Notes: generated by a model not told the origin, from the sequence alone. Positions 21,352 through 32,937 are shown, counted from the stretch's first letter. The stretch: 64,000 nt of DNA from Buddleja alternifolia (GCA_019426215.1 CM033402.1:22206104-22270103); one strand, 5' to 3'. Numbers and translations are program-made.

Positions 21352-23005
21352 GTGTGATTCGGATTAAAAAAATTTATCCACTAGACCGAATCACAACAGA
21401 CAATCCAGAGCATCCAAAATTTTCTGCCAATGATAGATCGGTCGAGCATAAGCGTCTTTTAGGCATCTTGAATGAGGGAGTGTACGATATTCGTCAGTTA
21501 GTTTTCTATGACCTTCTAAGTTACTTCGGTTTGAGCCCTAACCCGGTGAAACTCTCGGGTGACCTGGGTATAATTTTGGCTATTCACTTCTTCATATTGC
21601 TATTATTATTTGCTTTGTACTTGCATGGTGATTTTCTGCGCATTTTTAGCTATCTCTATGCTGCATTCAATGTTTATTGACCATGCACTACTTTGATTTG
21701 CAGACTCAATCATGTTCTGAACTCTCCTTAAGGGATCAGCGAAGAAGTCTGATGCTAAAAAAGTATCAGGCATTATGGGCAAAATTTCAGCCCCCATAGG
21801 GAAGAAGTCTGGGACACCTGTGGTCATTCCCTCTTCATCACCCAAAGAGGTGACTCTTGAGAAACCTAAGAACAAGAGGGACGGGGATGCTAACAAGAAC
21901 CCTTATAAGATGGCTGATGAGGCAGCTCTGACCGCACCCTCACCTCCTGAGCGTTCCACTCAACACTCACCTGATGTAGCTATCCCTCTTCCAAATGTCC
22001 CCAGGGCTCCTCGATCGTGAGAATTTAGCTGGCTTGAAGTTATCCCGGGATCGATTGCCATCTCTTTCTTTATTTCTAGATTCCTCTAAGAAGATGTTTA
22101 TGATCATTTGATAAGGATGGCCTCTCCAGGGATCTCCGCTATATGAACAACTTTTCCGACATATCCCTTTTGGAGGACTTCTCCTCCACCATCCTTCAGG
22201 TTTGTTATTAAATCTTTGATGATAATCATTTTTAGGGAATTCTCTCCTCTTTTCTTTCTTTAACCATCGATTTTCACATGTCTTTTATCTCTTTTTGTGT
22301 TTAGGTGAGCTTGCTAGGAAGCGATATGATGTGTCGTATTCGGGCTCGAGTTATCTCCTCCATTGAAACTTCCAAGAAATTGAGCGAGTGGGAGAAACAG
22401 GTACTCTCATTGACTGATGATCAGGCTAAAGAGCGAGTTCTGAGGAGGGAGATGTCCTCTGAGTTGGAGAATTTGAAGAAGGCTCAAGCTAGCGAGGTCG
22501 ATAAAACTTGTCGGGCTGCTCGTGAAGAGGCATTATTGAATTTTTCGCATTCTGTTAAGGAACTAGCCATGATAGATGATAACTACCAGTGACGTAATAG
22601 TGCATTTCTTCAATCTTCTGAGCATTAGGGAATGCTAGTTGATACCGCATTGCAATATTACAATCATGGTTTTCACTCTTGTGTGAAACAATTTGTAGAA
22701 AGTGGACACCTGACTGCTGGGCTTGATGCTTCTTTTCTCTAGGAGGGTGCAGGCTTAGATAGTGCGCCCGAACAGGGTGAGGATGCACCGGCTTATGTTG
22801 TTGTTATGGGCACGCGCAATGACAAGTTATCTGATGATCAGGCTGCCTAAGATACTAGAGATCGCACCATGCAGCCCAACATTGATGATGCTGCCTTGGA
22901 GGCTATATTGAGTGCTCCTATGGATGATGCGACTGGAAGCGAGATTGCTAAAGAGAGGGTAGCCTCTGAGCCCTTCTTTGAGGCCGCCGAGGAGCTTGGA
23001 GCTTA
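21352..23005 (+). pseudogene. Antisense spliced additional ORF of element G
   Basis: This plus-strand gene structure opposes G's pol. The first visible exon follows an acceptor-like TTCTCAG (ending 21351) and reads RIKKIYPLDRI through FGLSPNPVKLSGDL. Intron 21568-21703 is GT-AG. The next exon carries KKSDAKKVSGIMGK and a Pro/Ser-rich segment. Intron 22200-22304 is GT-AG. The exon from 22305 is charged and coiled-coil-like (WEKQVLSLTDDQAKERV, SELENLKKAQASEVDK), followed by a YYNHGFHSCVKQFVESGHL word. Stops after the first junction, near 22017, 22590, 22741 and 22848 break it. Such ORFs of unknown function are known from Tat elements such as Grande. Splice sites are predicted, not tested. Confidence 0.55.
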
Positions 23006-23454
23006 AGCTTCTTTAGAAGTGATATTTAGCTATTCCTTTCCTTTGCGTTCTTTCTTCAAGTTATCATTAGTTATGCTTTCAATGTTTCCATTCGAGTTTT
23101 TGATTGTAATGCTCACTTTCAGAGCAAAGATTTTATATGCGTATTTCAAAGATTTTATTTTAGTCATTATTTTGAATATGTTACTTTTTCCACATTTACA
23201 TACATGCTTATTTAACATCAACAGCATTGCAATATGTATCCAGCGATTTGACATGGTAAATAAAACATAAATAAATATGGCTGATGGAAAATGAATGCTT
23301 TTAAAGGAAATACTTACCCATATATAGGGGATTGCTCTGTATTCGGTAGGCTTTTATGATTTGCTTTTAGCCGAGGACATCTTCCTTTTCCCTGTCTTTC
23401 CCGAGAATGCTCGCAATCATGGAGGCTTCCTTATCTCTTTTTCTTTTTTAAGAG

Positions 23455-24066
23455 AATCCTTGTAATCAATGAGGCTCTTTTTTCAAGTGCACGCAATCAA
23501 TGGGGCTTTCTTTTTTTCAGATGCCTGCAATCAACGGGGCTTTGTTTTAGGTGCCCACTTTTAATGGGGCTTTTTTCAAGAGTGTTCACAATCAACGAGG
23601 CTTTTTTACGGGTGCTCGTAATCGAGGAGGCTTCTTTTTTTTCTTTTCAAAATGCTCTCAATCAACGAGGCATCTTTTAGGTGTCCGCAATCATTGTGGT
23701 TTCTTGTTTTTTCCAGGTGCCCGCATTCAACAGGGCTTTTTTTTTTAAGAGTAATCGCAATCAAGAAGGCATTTTTCAGGTGCCCGCAATCAACAGGTTT
23801 TTTTTTAGGTGGCCCCATTCAACGGGACTTTTTCAGAGTGCTCGCAATCAATAAGTCTTTTTTAAGGTGCCCGCAATGAATGGGGATTTTTTATTCCAAG
23901 TGCCCACATTCAACGGGGCCATTTTGTTTTTCAGGTGCCCGCATTCGACTGGGCTTTTTCAGAGTGCTCGTAATCAACGAGGCTTTTTTAAGGTGCCTGC
24001 AATCAACAGGGCTTTTTTTTTTTTTTTTCAGGTGCTAGCATTCAACGAGACTTTTTCAGGTGTCTT
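23455..24066. repeat. Minisatellite in the 3' region of element G
   Basis: About twenty imperfect units of GTGCCCGCAATCAACGGGGC followed by a T-run and CAG, with lengths of about 25-40 bp. Words such as CTCGCAATCAACGAGGC and GCCCGCATTCAACAGGGC are variants. Within a unit CCCGCAATCAACGGGG can pair (CCCG with CGGG). Tandem repeats between pol and the 3' LTR are common in Tat/Ogre-type elements. Confidence 0.9.
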
Positions 24067-24237
24067 TGCAATAAAGTAAAAGAAGTAGGAAATGAACAAT
24101 GAGATCAATGATAATTTTATGGCCATAAAGTACTTGACATGCTTATTGTAGAAAGTAATAAAACGGAAAGAACCAACTACTAGCAAAAGAGAAATTTAAT
24201 TGAAATATCTAGACTACTAACTTTATTTATTTTTCCT

Positions 24238-25152
24238 TTATCTTTGCCACGTGTAGAATTTCCCCAAATTCTGTACATTCCAGGGCCTCGACAATTTTCT
24301 CTCGTCCATGTCTTCTATCATATAAATGCCATCTGAAAGAACTTGCACTATGTTGAACGGGCCTTCCCACTTGGGTCCAAGCTTCTCCACTGGGTTTAGG
24401 ATATCAACTCTTCGGAGGAATAGGTCCCTCACTTGTAGTTCTCGATTGAGAACTCTCTGATCAAAGGCTACAATGATCCTTTGCTTATACTTTGTCATCC
24501 TTAGGTAAGCAGCACTCCTAGCTTCTTCTATCACATCTAGATTTTCCCACATTAGGTCTTCATTCTACTCGGGGTCGTAATACTTCACACGATGTGTGAC
24601 CCTACTAACTTCAGGTGGAATAATGGCGTAGGCCCCATGTACGAAGCTAAAGGGTACTTTTCCCATGGTGCTACGGGGGGTGGTACGGTACGACCAAAGG
24701 GAACTAGGTAGCTCTTCTCAAGGATTCTATTAATTAATTCTACTTGATCGTTACACTGTGGGTGCCCCACTGCAATAAACAGCTGCTTTATACCTGAGTC
24801 TTGGCACCAGTCTTGAATTCATACTCCTTGAATTCGTCGCCCATTATCTGAAATGATTTCTCGAGAGATCCCAAGCCTAAAGAGTATCGACTTTTTCAAG
24901 AATTTGATTACCTCTCCTTTGGTGATCTTGGCCAGAGGCTCGACCTCAACCCACTTGTTGAAATAGTCAACTCAATAAGAACTTCTTTTCTCCTACCGTT
25001 AAATGGAATGGTACCATTATACCTATCCGCCGTCTAGCAAAGGGGTAGGGTGATCTCATGACTCCTATTGGTTCTGCTGGGTTGTGAAAAAAGGTAGCAT
25101 GCCTTTGACAATGTTCACATTTTTTTACCAGATCTTTGTCGTCAGCCTGCAT
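24238..25152 (-). pseudogene. Gypsy integrase (element G)
   Basis: Minus-strand frames give the zinc-binding part with KKCEHCQRHA (25152-24967), a degraded core, then GHPQCNDQVELINRIL (24770-24700), where HPQGNGQVE is usual and holds the catalytic glutamate. The C-terminal part reads LGPKWEGPFNIVQVLSDGIY and RPWNVQNLGKFY (24552-24238), typical of Tat-type integrase tails. Frames are broken between 24970 and 24770 and at 24570. There is no chromodomain. Confidence 0.82.
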
Positions 25153-26554
25153 GGTGGGCTAAAAGTAGCCAGCACTGATTGCTTTGGCTGCAATAGCAGT
25201 CCCCCCAGCGTGGTTGGCACAAAGTTATCCATGGATCTCCTCTAACATGAGCACTCCATCCTTCTGAGAAAGACACCATAAGTATGGTTGTGTAAACGAT
25301 CTCTTATACATCAATCCATCGAAGAGAGTATACCTCCAAACTTTGTATTACATTCGCGCAGCCTCCAATTTATCACGTGATAATTTTCCTTGCTGGAGGT
25401 AGCTTATAATAGGTTCTCTCCAGTCATCACCTTCTTCAACAGTGCATACAAAATCCTCTGCAATGGCACTGGGCATCGACTATATGGTGACTAGTCTTGT
25501 GTGACATTCTACAAGAGCACTAGCTAGCCTGGCCAGGTAATCTACTATGTTATTATCAGACCAAGGTATCTGTCGTATCTCAAGGCTCTCGAACTCTTGC
25601 TTTAACTCCTCAATCTTCTTCAAGTACTCTATCATCCTGGCTTCCTTAGCTTCATAATGTCCAGCTACCTGGCAGGCCACCAGCTGTGAATCTGAGTAAA
25701 CCACCAAGTGTGTCTCCAGTTTTCAGGGCCATCCTTAAACCAATGATTAGGGCTTCATACTCCGCTTCATTATTAGATGATTTGAATTTAATTTTTACTG
25801 CAAATTCTAATCAATTACCCTCCGCAGTCATTAACACTATCCCTGCTCCACTTTTGACCATCATCGAGGAACCCTCTACATGTAAAAGTGATACCTTCCT
25901 CTCTTACTATACCGAAGGGACCTATGAAATAAATTTTGCAAGTGCTTGGGCTTTAATGGCTGGCCTAGGGGAATAGGAGATAAAAAAAACTCACTTAGTT
26001 CTACCGCCCACTTGATCATCCTTCCTGATATTTCTGCACGGCCTAGAATTTGCTTCAAAGGATGTTTAGTGCGAACCTCCACATTATATGTCAAGAAGTA
26101 AGGCCTCACCTTCTTTACGGTGGTTACCAGAGCAAAAGCAACCTTTTCAATCTCGGTGTACCTTAACTCTGCGTTTCGTAATGTGTTGCTTACATAATAT
26201 ATAAGTTTTTCCCTCTTCCTTTATGAGGACTGAGCTGATGGCGTGCTCTAAGATGGCTAAGTACAAGTACAGGGTCTCCTCATGCACTGGTTTCGTTAAC
26301 AAAGACAGATTAGCAAGGTATGCCTTCAATTCTTAGAAAGCTACCTGGCATCCTTCGCCTACACGCACTGATTTGACTTTCTTGTAAGTTTAAAAAAGGC
26401 AAACTTCACTCTCCTAGTCGAGCTTTGAAATGCCGAAAAAATGGAAATCCTCCCATTAAGTTGTTGTACTTCATTTGGAGTGGTTGGGGGCTTCATTTCC
26501 ACGATTGCTCTAGCTTTTTCAGGGTTAACCTCAATTGCTTGTTCCATCACCATG
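25153..26554 (-). pseudogene. Gypsy RT C-terminus, RNase H and second RNase H (element G)
   Basis: Read on the minus strand: EVNPEKARAIVEMKPP and VQQLNGRI (26530-26440; connection domain), LKAYLANLSLL-type and LYLYLAILEHAISSVL (26329-26190), then TKHPLKQILGRAEISGRMIKWAVELSEF (26070-25970), split here into recognised RNase H words. The second RNase H-like domain carries VVYSDSQLVACQVAGHYEAK and KLAS-type words (25707-25480). Frameshifts and stops occur between each piece. The duplicated RNase H supports the Tat assignment. Confidence 0.8.
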
Positions 26555-27972
26555 TGACACGCTAATACTTAACGTGCTTTGAAAGCAAGTGTACAAGTCG
26601 TGGTAGTAATAAAGTGGACTAAAAATCCGGGTTGTCGAACCATAGTGACTTGAATTCTAGTTTATGATTTTCAATAAAAGTAAAGACAATTAAAGTAAAG
26701 GCAATAATTGATTTAATAAATGAAGGATGAAAGAGGAACGAGTTATAGATCAAAACTCAAGAACGATAAACGACTAAGGCACATGCTACAACCTAATCTA
26801 TGCATCAATATACGTGAGCTACTCTTCGAATTGTTAGACTCCTATTGCTTTGGTGAAAACTCCTTAATTAACTATTACCCGATGTCTCGGCACATAATAA
26901 TCCTATGATTGATTGACGGTTCTCTAATATGTCTATCCGAGAATCTAATCAATAACCACGCATTAACGTTCTAGAGTTTCCCCGCATAAATTCGGCTAAC
27001 AGCACCCGAAAATCTTTACCTATTTCTAGGGGCAATTCCACATTAGTTTCGGATGATGTGTTAATTCCCTTAAAGCCTAACTTATTTTCTCTCGAACGAC
27101 TAGATTTGGCAAGATAGCAAGCATATGGTGATCAACACATGATTGGAATGAAAGCATAAAATTAACACACAAAGCAATAGGAGAATTAATACAAAAATAA
27201 CTTCATATATATTGACTCATAAATTTGACCTTCACATGGCCTTAGTCTCACAAATTTAGCTCATAATCAATAACATAAAAGAGCCTAATGTAGTCATATA
27301 CATAATCATAGACAAGTATGTAATGAAAAACATATAAAAACTCCCTATATTGCTTGATCGATGATGTATCCGAGTCAAGATCTTGAATCCCAAGCTAAAA
27401 CTCCTTCTTAACCTTTTAGAGTTGATGAAGAATGGCCCAAAACCCAGCAAATCGCCTCCAATCTCCCAGATTTCGAAACCCCCTTCTCTTTCTTTCATTT
27501 TTGACCTTTATACCTTTAAAACCGCTGTATCGGCGCCCAGGCGTGACCTAAATGGCGCCTAGGTATGGTCCAGGTGGCCTAAATGGCTTAGGGAATAAGT
27601 TGACCGGTGCCTAGATGCGGATGAGGTGGCGCCTAGGCGCCGGATGCAGAGTCTGAACCGTTTTCTTGCTTTTCAGTGCAGTAATTGTGTTTTCTTCATA
27701 ACTTTCTCCACGGACCTCAGATTTGGATGATTCTAGTTGTCACGTGAAGCCAAGATGGATCTCTACAACTTTGTAGAAGAAAACTTCCTCAAATTCGATT
27801 TTAAAATATACTGAAATACTGTGTTTTTGTGCACTTTACGTCGATTGCAGTGATTTTCCACCTTTACTCAATAAGCACATAGATTATACGCATTTGTGGC
27901 ATAAATCAAGCAATAAATGAATCTAAAACATAAGCGTAAGGGCTTAAAAACACGTAAAAATCACTCTTATCA
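26555..27972 (-). repeat. Solo LTR (Athila-like) inside element G
   Basis: On the minus strand it begins TGATAAGAGTGATTTTTACG and ends ATTAGCGTGTCA, parallel to the LTR of element E (TGATATATG start, GTCGTGTCA end). The perfect 5-bp target duplication CCATG occurs at 26550-26554 and 27973-27977. The interrupted pol frame resumes exactly across it. The LTR 3' part shows a CCGGATTTTTAGTCCACTTT-type block as in E. No internal region remains, so it arose by LTR-LTR recombination. Confidence 0.88.
27507..27641 (-). promoter_or_regulatory. Solo LTR promoter: TATA box with GGCGCC palindromes
   Basis: On the minus strand TATAAA lies at 27512-27507. Upstream of it are four GGCGCC hexamers (27532-27537, 27554-27559, 27628-27633, 27636-27641). 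The last two form the perfect 14-base palindrome GGCGCCTAGGCGCC (27628-27641). They stand out as GC-rich islands in AT-rich sequence. Confidence 0.7.
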
Positions 27973-27977
27973 CCATG

Positions 27978-28288
27978 TAACCAAGGAATTTCCCACTTAT
28001 GATTTCAAAAGCACACCTGGTTGGGTTGAGCATCATCTGGTAATGTTCTAGGACCTCGAATGCCTCTGCCAAATCGCTGATATGATTTTAGGCCTTGTGA
28101 CTTTTAACCAGCATGTTTTCTACATACACCTCCACGTTTCACCCTAGCTGGTTTTGGAACATCTTATCCATGAGTCTTTGATATGTGGCTCTAGTGTTGC
28201 AGAGCCCAAATGGTATCACTACATAGCAATACGCCCCGAACGCAGTAATGAAGCTAACTTCTTTCTGGTTCTCTACCGCTAGAGGTAT
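27978..28288 (-). pseudogene. Gypsy reverse transcriptase core (element G)
   Basis: The minus-strand frame reads FITAFGAYCYVVIPFGLCN and ATYQRLMDKMFQNQLG, the conserved RVT_1 core of gypsy elements. The catalytic box that follows reads YVENML in place of YVDDML, so both aspartates of the pair are lost. Stops flank it. The N-terminal side is cut at 28288 by the start of element H. The C-terminal side continues past the solo LTR at 26554. Confidence 0.85.
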
Positions 28289-28968
28289 TGTTAGTGTGTA
28301 TGTCCTCAAATACCATAAAGAGGATTGATTTATAGGGTATTGATTTGTAACTAAACAATATCTTTTCATAATAAAAGGTATATTCTTGTTGTTTTCTTAA
28401 AGGCATTTGTAAGGTGTGAATGAACAACGTAAAGTCCTTGATAATAAGGCAAACTTTCCACTCCCTATGGGTTAGGGAGAATGGAACTAGAAGAGTTTGA
28501 TCCTTATTAACAAAAATGGGTTCACAAGTAAAAGAAAGTGTTGACTGGACGTCAACACTAGATAGAGACTTGTATGATGTATGTTTTGACAGATACAGTG
28601 ACAGTCGAACACCATGGAAATGGTAGTTGAAACTTATGTGATAGACACCTCAGTTAGACTGATGTGTTCATCGGTTTTGTCACATGGTTTTTCCTCACTG
28701 ACAGTCAATGACAAAACTGATAAATTGTGATAGGTACGCGTGAACGTTAGACCTGAGGAATCAAGTTGAAGATGTACTTGTGACATCAAGTCTGTCATTA
28801 GAGTAGTTAGATCCAACTCACTCATTGGTGGGGTGACCTCGAAGTGCGACTTGATGGGCAAGTAGCAAGCTTAACTGATTAGAAAATGGAATTTATTCTC
28901 TCATAAGTGGATGAGTTAAATATTCTATACAGTCATGAATGAATAAGGTCAAAAGACTTTGGCCAAAG
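28289..28968 (+). repeat. Element H LTR, left part
   Basis: It starts TGTTAGTGTGTATGTCCTC inside G's reverse transcriptase. Its GAGTAGTTAGATCCAACTCA, GGTGGGGTGACCTCGAAGT and AACTGATTAGAAAATGG blocks recur in the F and LTR-b LTRs. It is interrupted after CAAAG (28964-28968) by element C and resumes at 62616. Confidence 0.8.
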
Positions 28969-29845
28969 TGTTAGAGTTAGTGCCTAACGCACCAATTTTG
29001 GGCGCCATTCTTTGTAATAGTAACTCTAGAGTTGAACAATCGTTTTCTTATAAATAAAGTCAATCTCTTTTTATATGTGTGGCATGTCTTTATTCTTAAA
29101 TTAGTTTTTACTTTGGCTTAGAATAAAGCCCCGAAGGATCACACATAGCTATGGGACATCATTGCACATTGTGTGTGGCAATGATGGAATGTCTCGAAGG
29201 CTGTCATCTTTAAACATTGTTCCAAGTCGTAAAAGGGTTCATCGAGATAAAGGGATATTGATGCAACCCAAAAGACTTGCTCATATGATGCATACTCTGG
29301 GAGAAGTGTATCTCGTTCCATAGATACTGGCATGGTGAAAGCCAATACATATATGAGGGTTGCCATTGTGGTAATGGGCGAACTGAACAACCCCATGGAA
29401 GTTCCTAAAATGGATTCTCAGTCGAATGTGGAACTTCCAGTGGTCTTATAGTATAAGAGTAATCCTTATGGACCTAAGGTTCCATTGGATGTCTTATGCA
29501 TAACCGCGCATGTTCTTGATTTGTTACGTGATCACTTTAGATGATCGAATATGGGAAAACTCAGACATACACGTCTTACGTAGTAAGGCACATGAGAATC
29601 AAAAGGAATCTATCTCTGATATTGGCCAGTCGGTTAATCTCCTATGGTTACATAGTGAATCGAATTAAGGAATCTTCGGCCGAAGTATGATATCTAAAAA
29701 GGCATAAGGTTTCCTCGTTTAGATAGTCGAAGTCAATTTCACATAACATGGGAAACATAGTATTGAATTAATAGAGCTTCGACCTCAGCCACTGCTCTAG
29801 ATTCAAGCGGGAGATTAGATACAGGGATCTTACTTAGGCGAGCAT
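28969..29845 (+). repeat. Element C 5' LTR, left piece
   Basis: It matches 60484 to about 61335 of the 3' LTR with scattered substitutions. It has about 30 extra bases near 29015-29045 (around ACTCTAGAGTTGAACAATCG). It is interrupted at 29845 by solo LTR D. Confidence 0.88.
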
Positions 29846-29959
29846 TGTTAACCGTCCGTAACAACACGGAATCGAACAAATAATATAGTGAAAGTAAGAT
29901 CGTCTCCACAGGGAAGGTTATCAAGTACCAAACGAAGTTTATCCTATTATTTAGACTAT

Positions 29960-31550
29960 TGATATATGTTATTTTTACACTAGTTTTCCTCCGTTTATCG
30001 ACTTGGTTTTGATTGTTTCCTTGATAATTTGATCACATTTGATGCTTTGATCCTTGTTTTCTCATATTTTCTAGAATAACATATGATTTGGAGGAAAAGG
30101 ACAAGGATTGAAGGTAAATCATGAATAAAGATACAACACAAGGTAAAATGCTGTATGCGCAGTGCTAGAGTTTATGGAATAGATTTCTCTACCCATGTCC
30201 AAATTACACACTTGGTATACCAATGGAAATATAAGAGGGAAAGGTACAATTCTTATGTTGAAGACAAAGATCAGATATGTAGGGAAGGAAGTGAAAACGT
30301 CATCGGAAGAGACGTCTTACGACGGAGTTTTCTCATTCAGTAACTTGTGAGACACGTTTATCCCCTATAACGTTTGATTTCGGCCCTAGTGTCTTCTGGA
30401 GAGTTGTAGATCTTTGTTTTAGAATTCTACAGCAACTTGAATCAGTGAATTCCGACATCGGTAGAGAAAGTTATGCGAAGTTTACCAAACCTGGCTGGAG
30501 CAGCAGGGGACGACCCCCGAGGCGTTCATCCACGAACGCCGCGGCGTTCACATGCAGTAGCCAACGCCGTGGCGTTCAACAAGCGAACGCCGCGGCGTTC
30601 GAGGCAGCGGGTTGGTCTATAAATACCCCTTTTAGCCATTTTTTACCCTAACTCACCTTGGATAGCAGCTGCCACACGAAAATAGAGAGAGAGCGAGCTT
30701 AGAAGAGAAGATTGAAGGTCAAAACATGGAGAATTCAACAAGGAATCCACATCTCTACAAGAATTAGGGAGTTTTTACATATTTGTTTCTTGAATTTGTT
30801 CAAATCTCCTATGACTTGTATGATTTATATTTGCACTTTTGACATGAATATGAGCTAAACTTGTTTGATTGAGGCCATGGATAGGCCATTTATGTTATTT
30901 TGATTGTTGTTTTGTTGGTGTTTATTGGATTAATTTTGGTTTTAGCTATGTATTCAATATTTGATCTCAATGCTACATTTGCTTGATCACCAAGTGTTTG
31001 ATAAAATGCCTAGGTTAGAGATCGAGAGATAATAACCTAGGGAAGATATAAACATTGAATACCCTATAGTTAAACCGACTAGAGATAGACTCGGTTTCTT
31101 TAGGTGGTTTTCCATTCACGTGGGGAATTCCTAGACCTTAAATGCATCCTCGTTAATCGGGTTTTGATATAGAGATATATAGGAAATCGTTACCAAGGGT
31201 AGGGTTGCTATGCCAAGAGATTGGGTAGTACGTACGTTAGGGAATTTCGCCTTAGCTAAATCAATCTAATAATCCAATAGAACCTAAATCACAATCGAAA
31301 TGCATAATTGGTTGAACCATGTGCCTTGATCGCTTCTCTCTATTGTTTCCTCCCTTTATTTGGTGTGACATTGCCTTAGTTTATTTTCTACTATTTATTA
31401 ATTAGTTAATCAACCTTTCTATCAACCGATTTAACTTAGAATTGAGTAATATAGTAGTCTTGGTACTTAGATTATAGTGGTCCCAGCGGATACGATAACC
31501 CCGGACTTAGAAATCCACTTTACTACTTACGCGACCTAGTTCTCTTGCTA
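29960..31550 (+). repeat. Element E LTR1 (3' end deleted)
   Basis: It starts TGATATATGTTATTTTTACA. It is colinear with LTR2 at an offset of exactly 4500 bases up to TCTCTTGCTA (31550). The next 55 bases of LTR2 (36051-36105: LTR end, PBS and spacer) are missing, with CTA at both deletion edges. Confidence 0.9.
30534..30625 (+). promoter_or_regulatory. Element E LTR1 promoter: GC palindromes and TATA box
   Basis: The perfect 16-base palindrome GAACGCCGCGGCGTTC occurs at 30534-30549 and 30585-30600. An interrupted copy (AACGCC GT GGCGTT) lies between them at 30563-30576. TATAAATA follows at 30618-30625. The same block occurs in LTR2 (35034-35125, third palindrome mutated to GAACGGCGCGGCGTTC) and LTR3 (39620-39711). 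Confidence 0.8.
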
Positions 31551-32937
31551 ATATTGAGATTCTCTTATTCTTTCGGAGCTTAGATCATTTTTTTTTCTTT
31601 CTACTAATTGTTTTGTCTTTCTTTGTGCGAGATTGATCTCATTAGTGCATGACACGTACTAGTGGGAGACTCAACCACAACAAGCCACGATGGAGACTCC
31701 TTATACACACATAGATCCCGCTGTCCTAGTAGAAGCAGTGCGTCGGGAAATTGCAAAACTTGGCATCCCTTTAAAGCAACCGGAGGTATCTCCACAAATC
31801 CTTATGAGGGATTACATGATGCCAAACATTCAAGGAGCAGTTGGGCCAATTGTTTTACCACCTATGGAATCCTATGAGCACACTTACCATCCCGATTGGC
31901 TAAATCATTCAAGATGAACATGGAGTTACAACAATGATGGAATGATGTTTTCACCAGGATTAGCGCATGATTGGGATCCATCATTTGCCTCATCAACCCC
32001 AATGCAAATGGAAACCTATGAGCATACTTACCATCCTGGTTGGATAAATCCTGCAAGCTCAACATGGAGTTACAACAATGCCTCAGGATTTGACCATGTC
32101 TGTAGCCTTCCCTCCCAACAATATAATAGTTCCTATCAACAAGAGCCAACGATGACATCTACTCTTGAGGACCAGTTGAATGTAGATTGTGCAAGCTCAT
32201 AAGCTAGCATAAACGAGATGGAAGCTATCATAAAGGAGATGGAAGCTCGTAGAAAGGAGTCAGAAGCTCATAGTAGGGAAGTGGTCATACTAGTCGATCA
32301 AGCAATCAACTTATGGAAGGAGAGAGAGTCATGCACCCTAGAGAATCGCACAAAAGAAACTGAGGCTTCCCTCAATACAGAAGTTGAACAAGCGGTTGAT
32401 TTAGGACTACAATGTCTCCCCCCTATCACTAAAGATTCTCCACCCTCTGTCCTCTCCACATGTAAAGAGGTAATTGATTCCAGTGAAGGTGAGTTGTTTT
32501 TAACTACAGGAGTTAATATGGTTATTTGTGATAGCTATGAGGTTTGTAAGCATCCAATTGATTCGAATTTGTCTTTACGCATTGATGCTTTTGCTCCTTT
32601 TAGTGTTGAGCTTTCTCAGGTTAAAAGAACCAATAGTCTCCTCGAGTCCTACATCATGAACTCCTAGTTTTCCACTTCGATGGGTGAAGAAAAATGGTCA
32701 TCTACTTGTAACTTGGAAAATAGTCCAAATCATCACTCGGCACAATGGGAAGAAAGAGTGATGGAAGTGGTGATGGACTATGAGAAAATATTTGAATGGA
32801 TGATTCCTTGGTCACTACTCATCATATTTTCTAGTAACACCGGGCCCTATTTCATCCTTACTTGGAGAATGAACAAGGCATTCATTCGAAAACCCCCTTA
32901 AAATAACTCGGTAAAGTCAAGCTAATGACTTTAAAAC
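31551..32937 (+). pseudogene. Element E unit 1 gag-like ORF, degenerate
   Basis: This is the counterpart of the unit 2 ORF pair. A 67-bp deletion relative to unit 2 (missing 36222-36288, with GGG at both edges) removes the gag start. One frame from 31690 then carries three stops: TGA at 31915, the TAA at 32200 shared with unit 2, and TAG at 32665. It still encodes ILMRDYMMPNIQGAVGP and the coiled-coil part. Unit 1 also lacks the PBS. Confidence 0.82.

Larger units (their letters stand above)
21338..28288 (-). mobile_element. Element G: Ty3/gypsy retrotransposon of Tat type, interrupted
   Basis: On the minus strand it gives reverse transcriptase, RNase H, a second RNase H-like domain and integrase (28288 down to 24238). 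Then comes a minisatellite (23455-24066) and an ORF in the opposite orientation (21352-23005). A second RNase H domain and an extra antisense ORF between pol and the 3' LTR are features of the Tat lineage (Ogre, Retand, Grande). Gag, protease and LTRs are not in the window: H splits the RT at 28288, and F abuts the other end at about 21337. A solo LTR sits inside at 26555-27972. Confidence 0.7.

Noticed and set aside
23455..24066. Possible CRISPR-like repeat array
   Set aside because: Units are adjacent, variable in length and separated only by T-runs rather than unique spacers. The context is a plant gypsy element.
26546..27977. A 10-bp target duplication (ATCACCATGT) pointing to a Mutator-type transposon
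   Set aside because: Setting the ends at TGACACGC and CTTATCA gives a TG...CA LTR with a 5-bp CCATG duplication. The remaining matching bases are the LTR's own terminal TCA/TGA and the flanking site.
30155..30651. Two short open stretches (62 and 68 codons) conserved in all three E LTRs
   Set aside because: They lie in the LTR and are alike only because the LTRs are alike. The second spans the GC palindromes and the TATA box, which explains its length.
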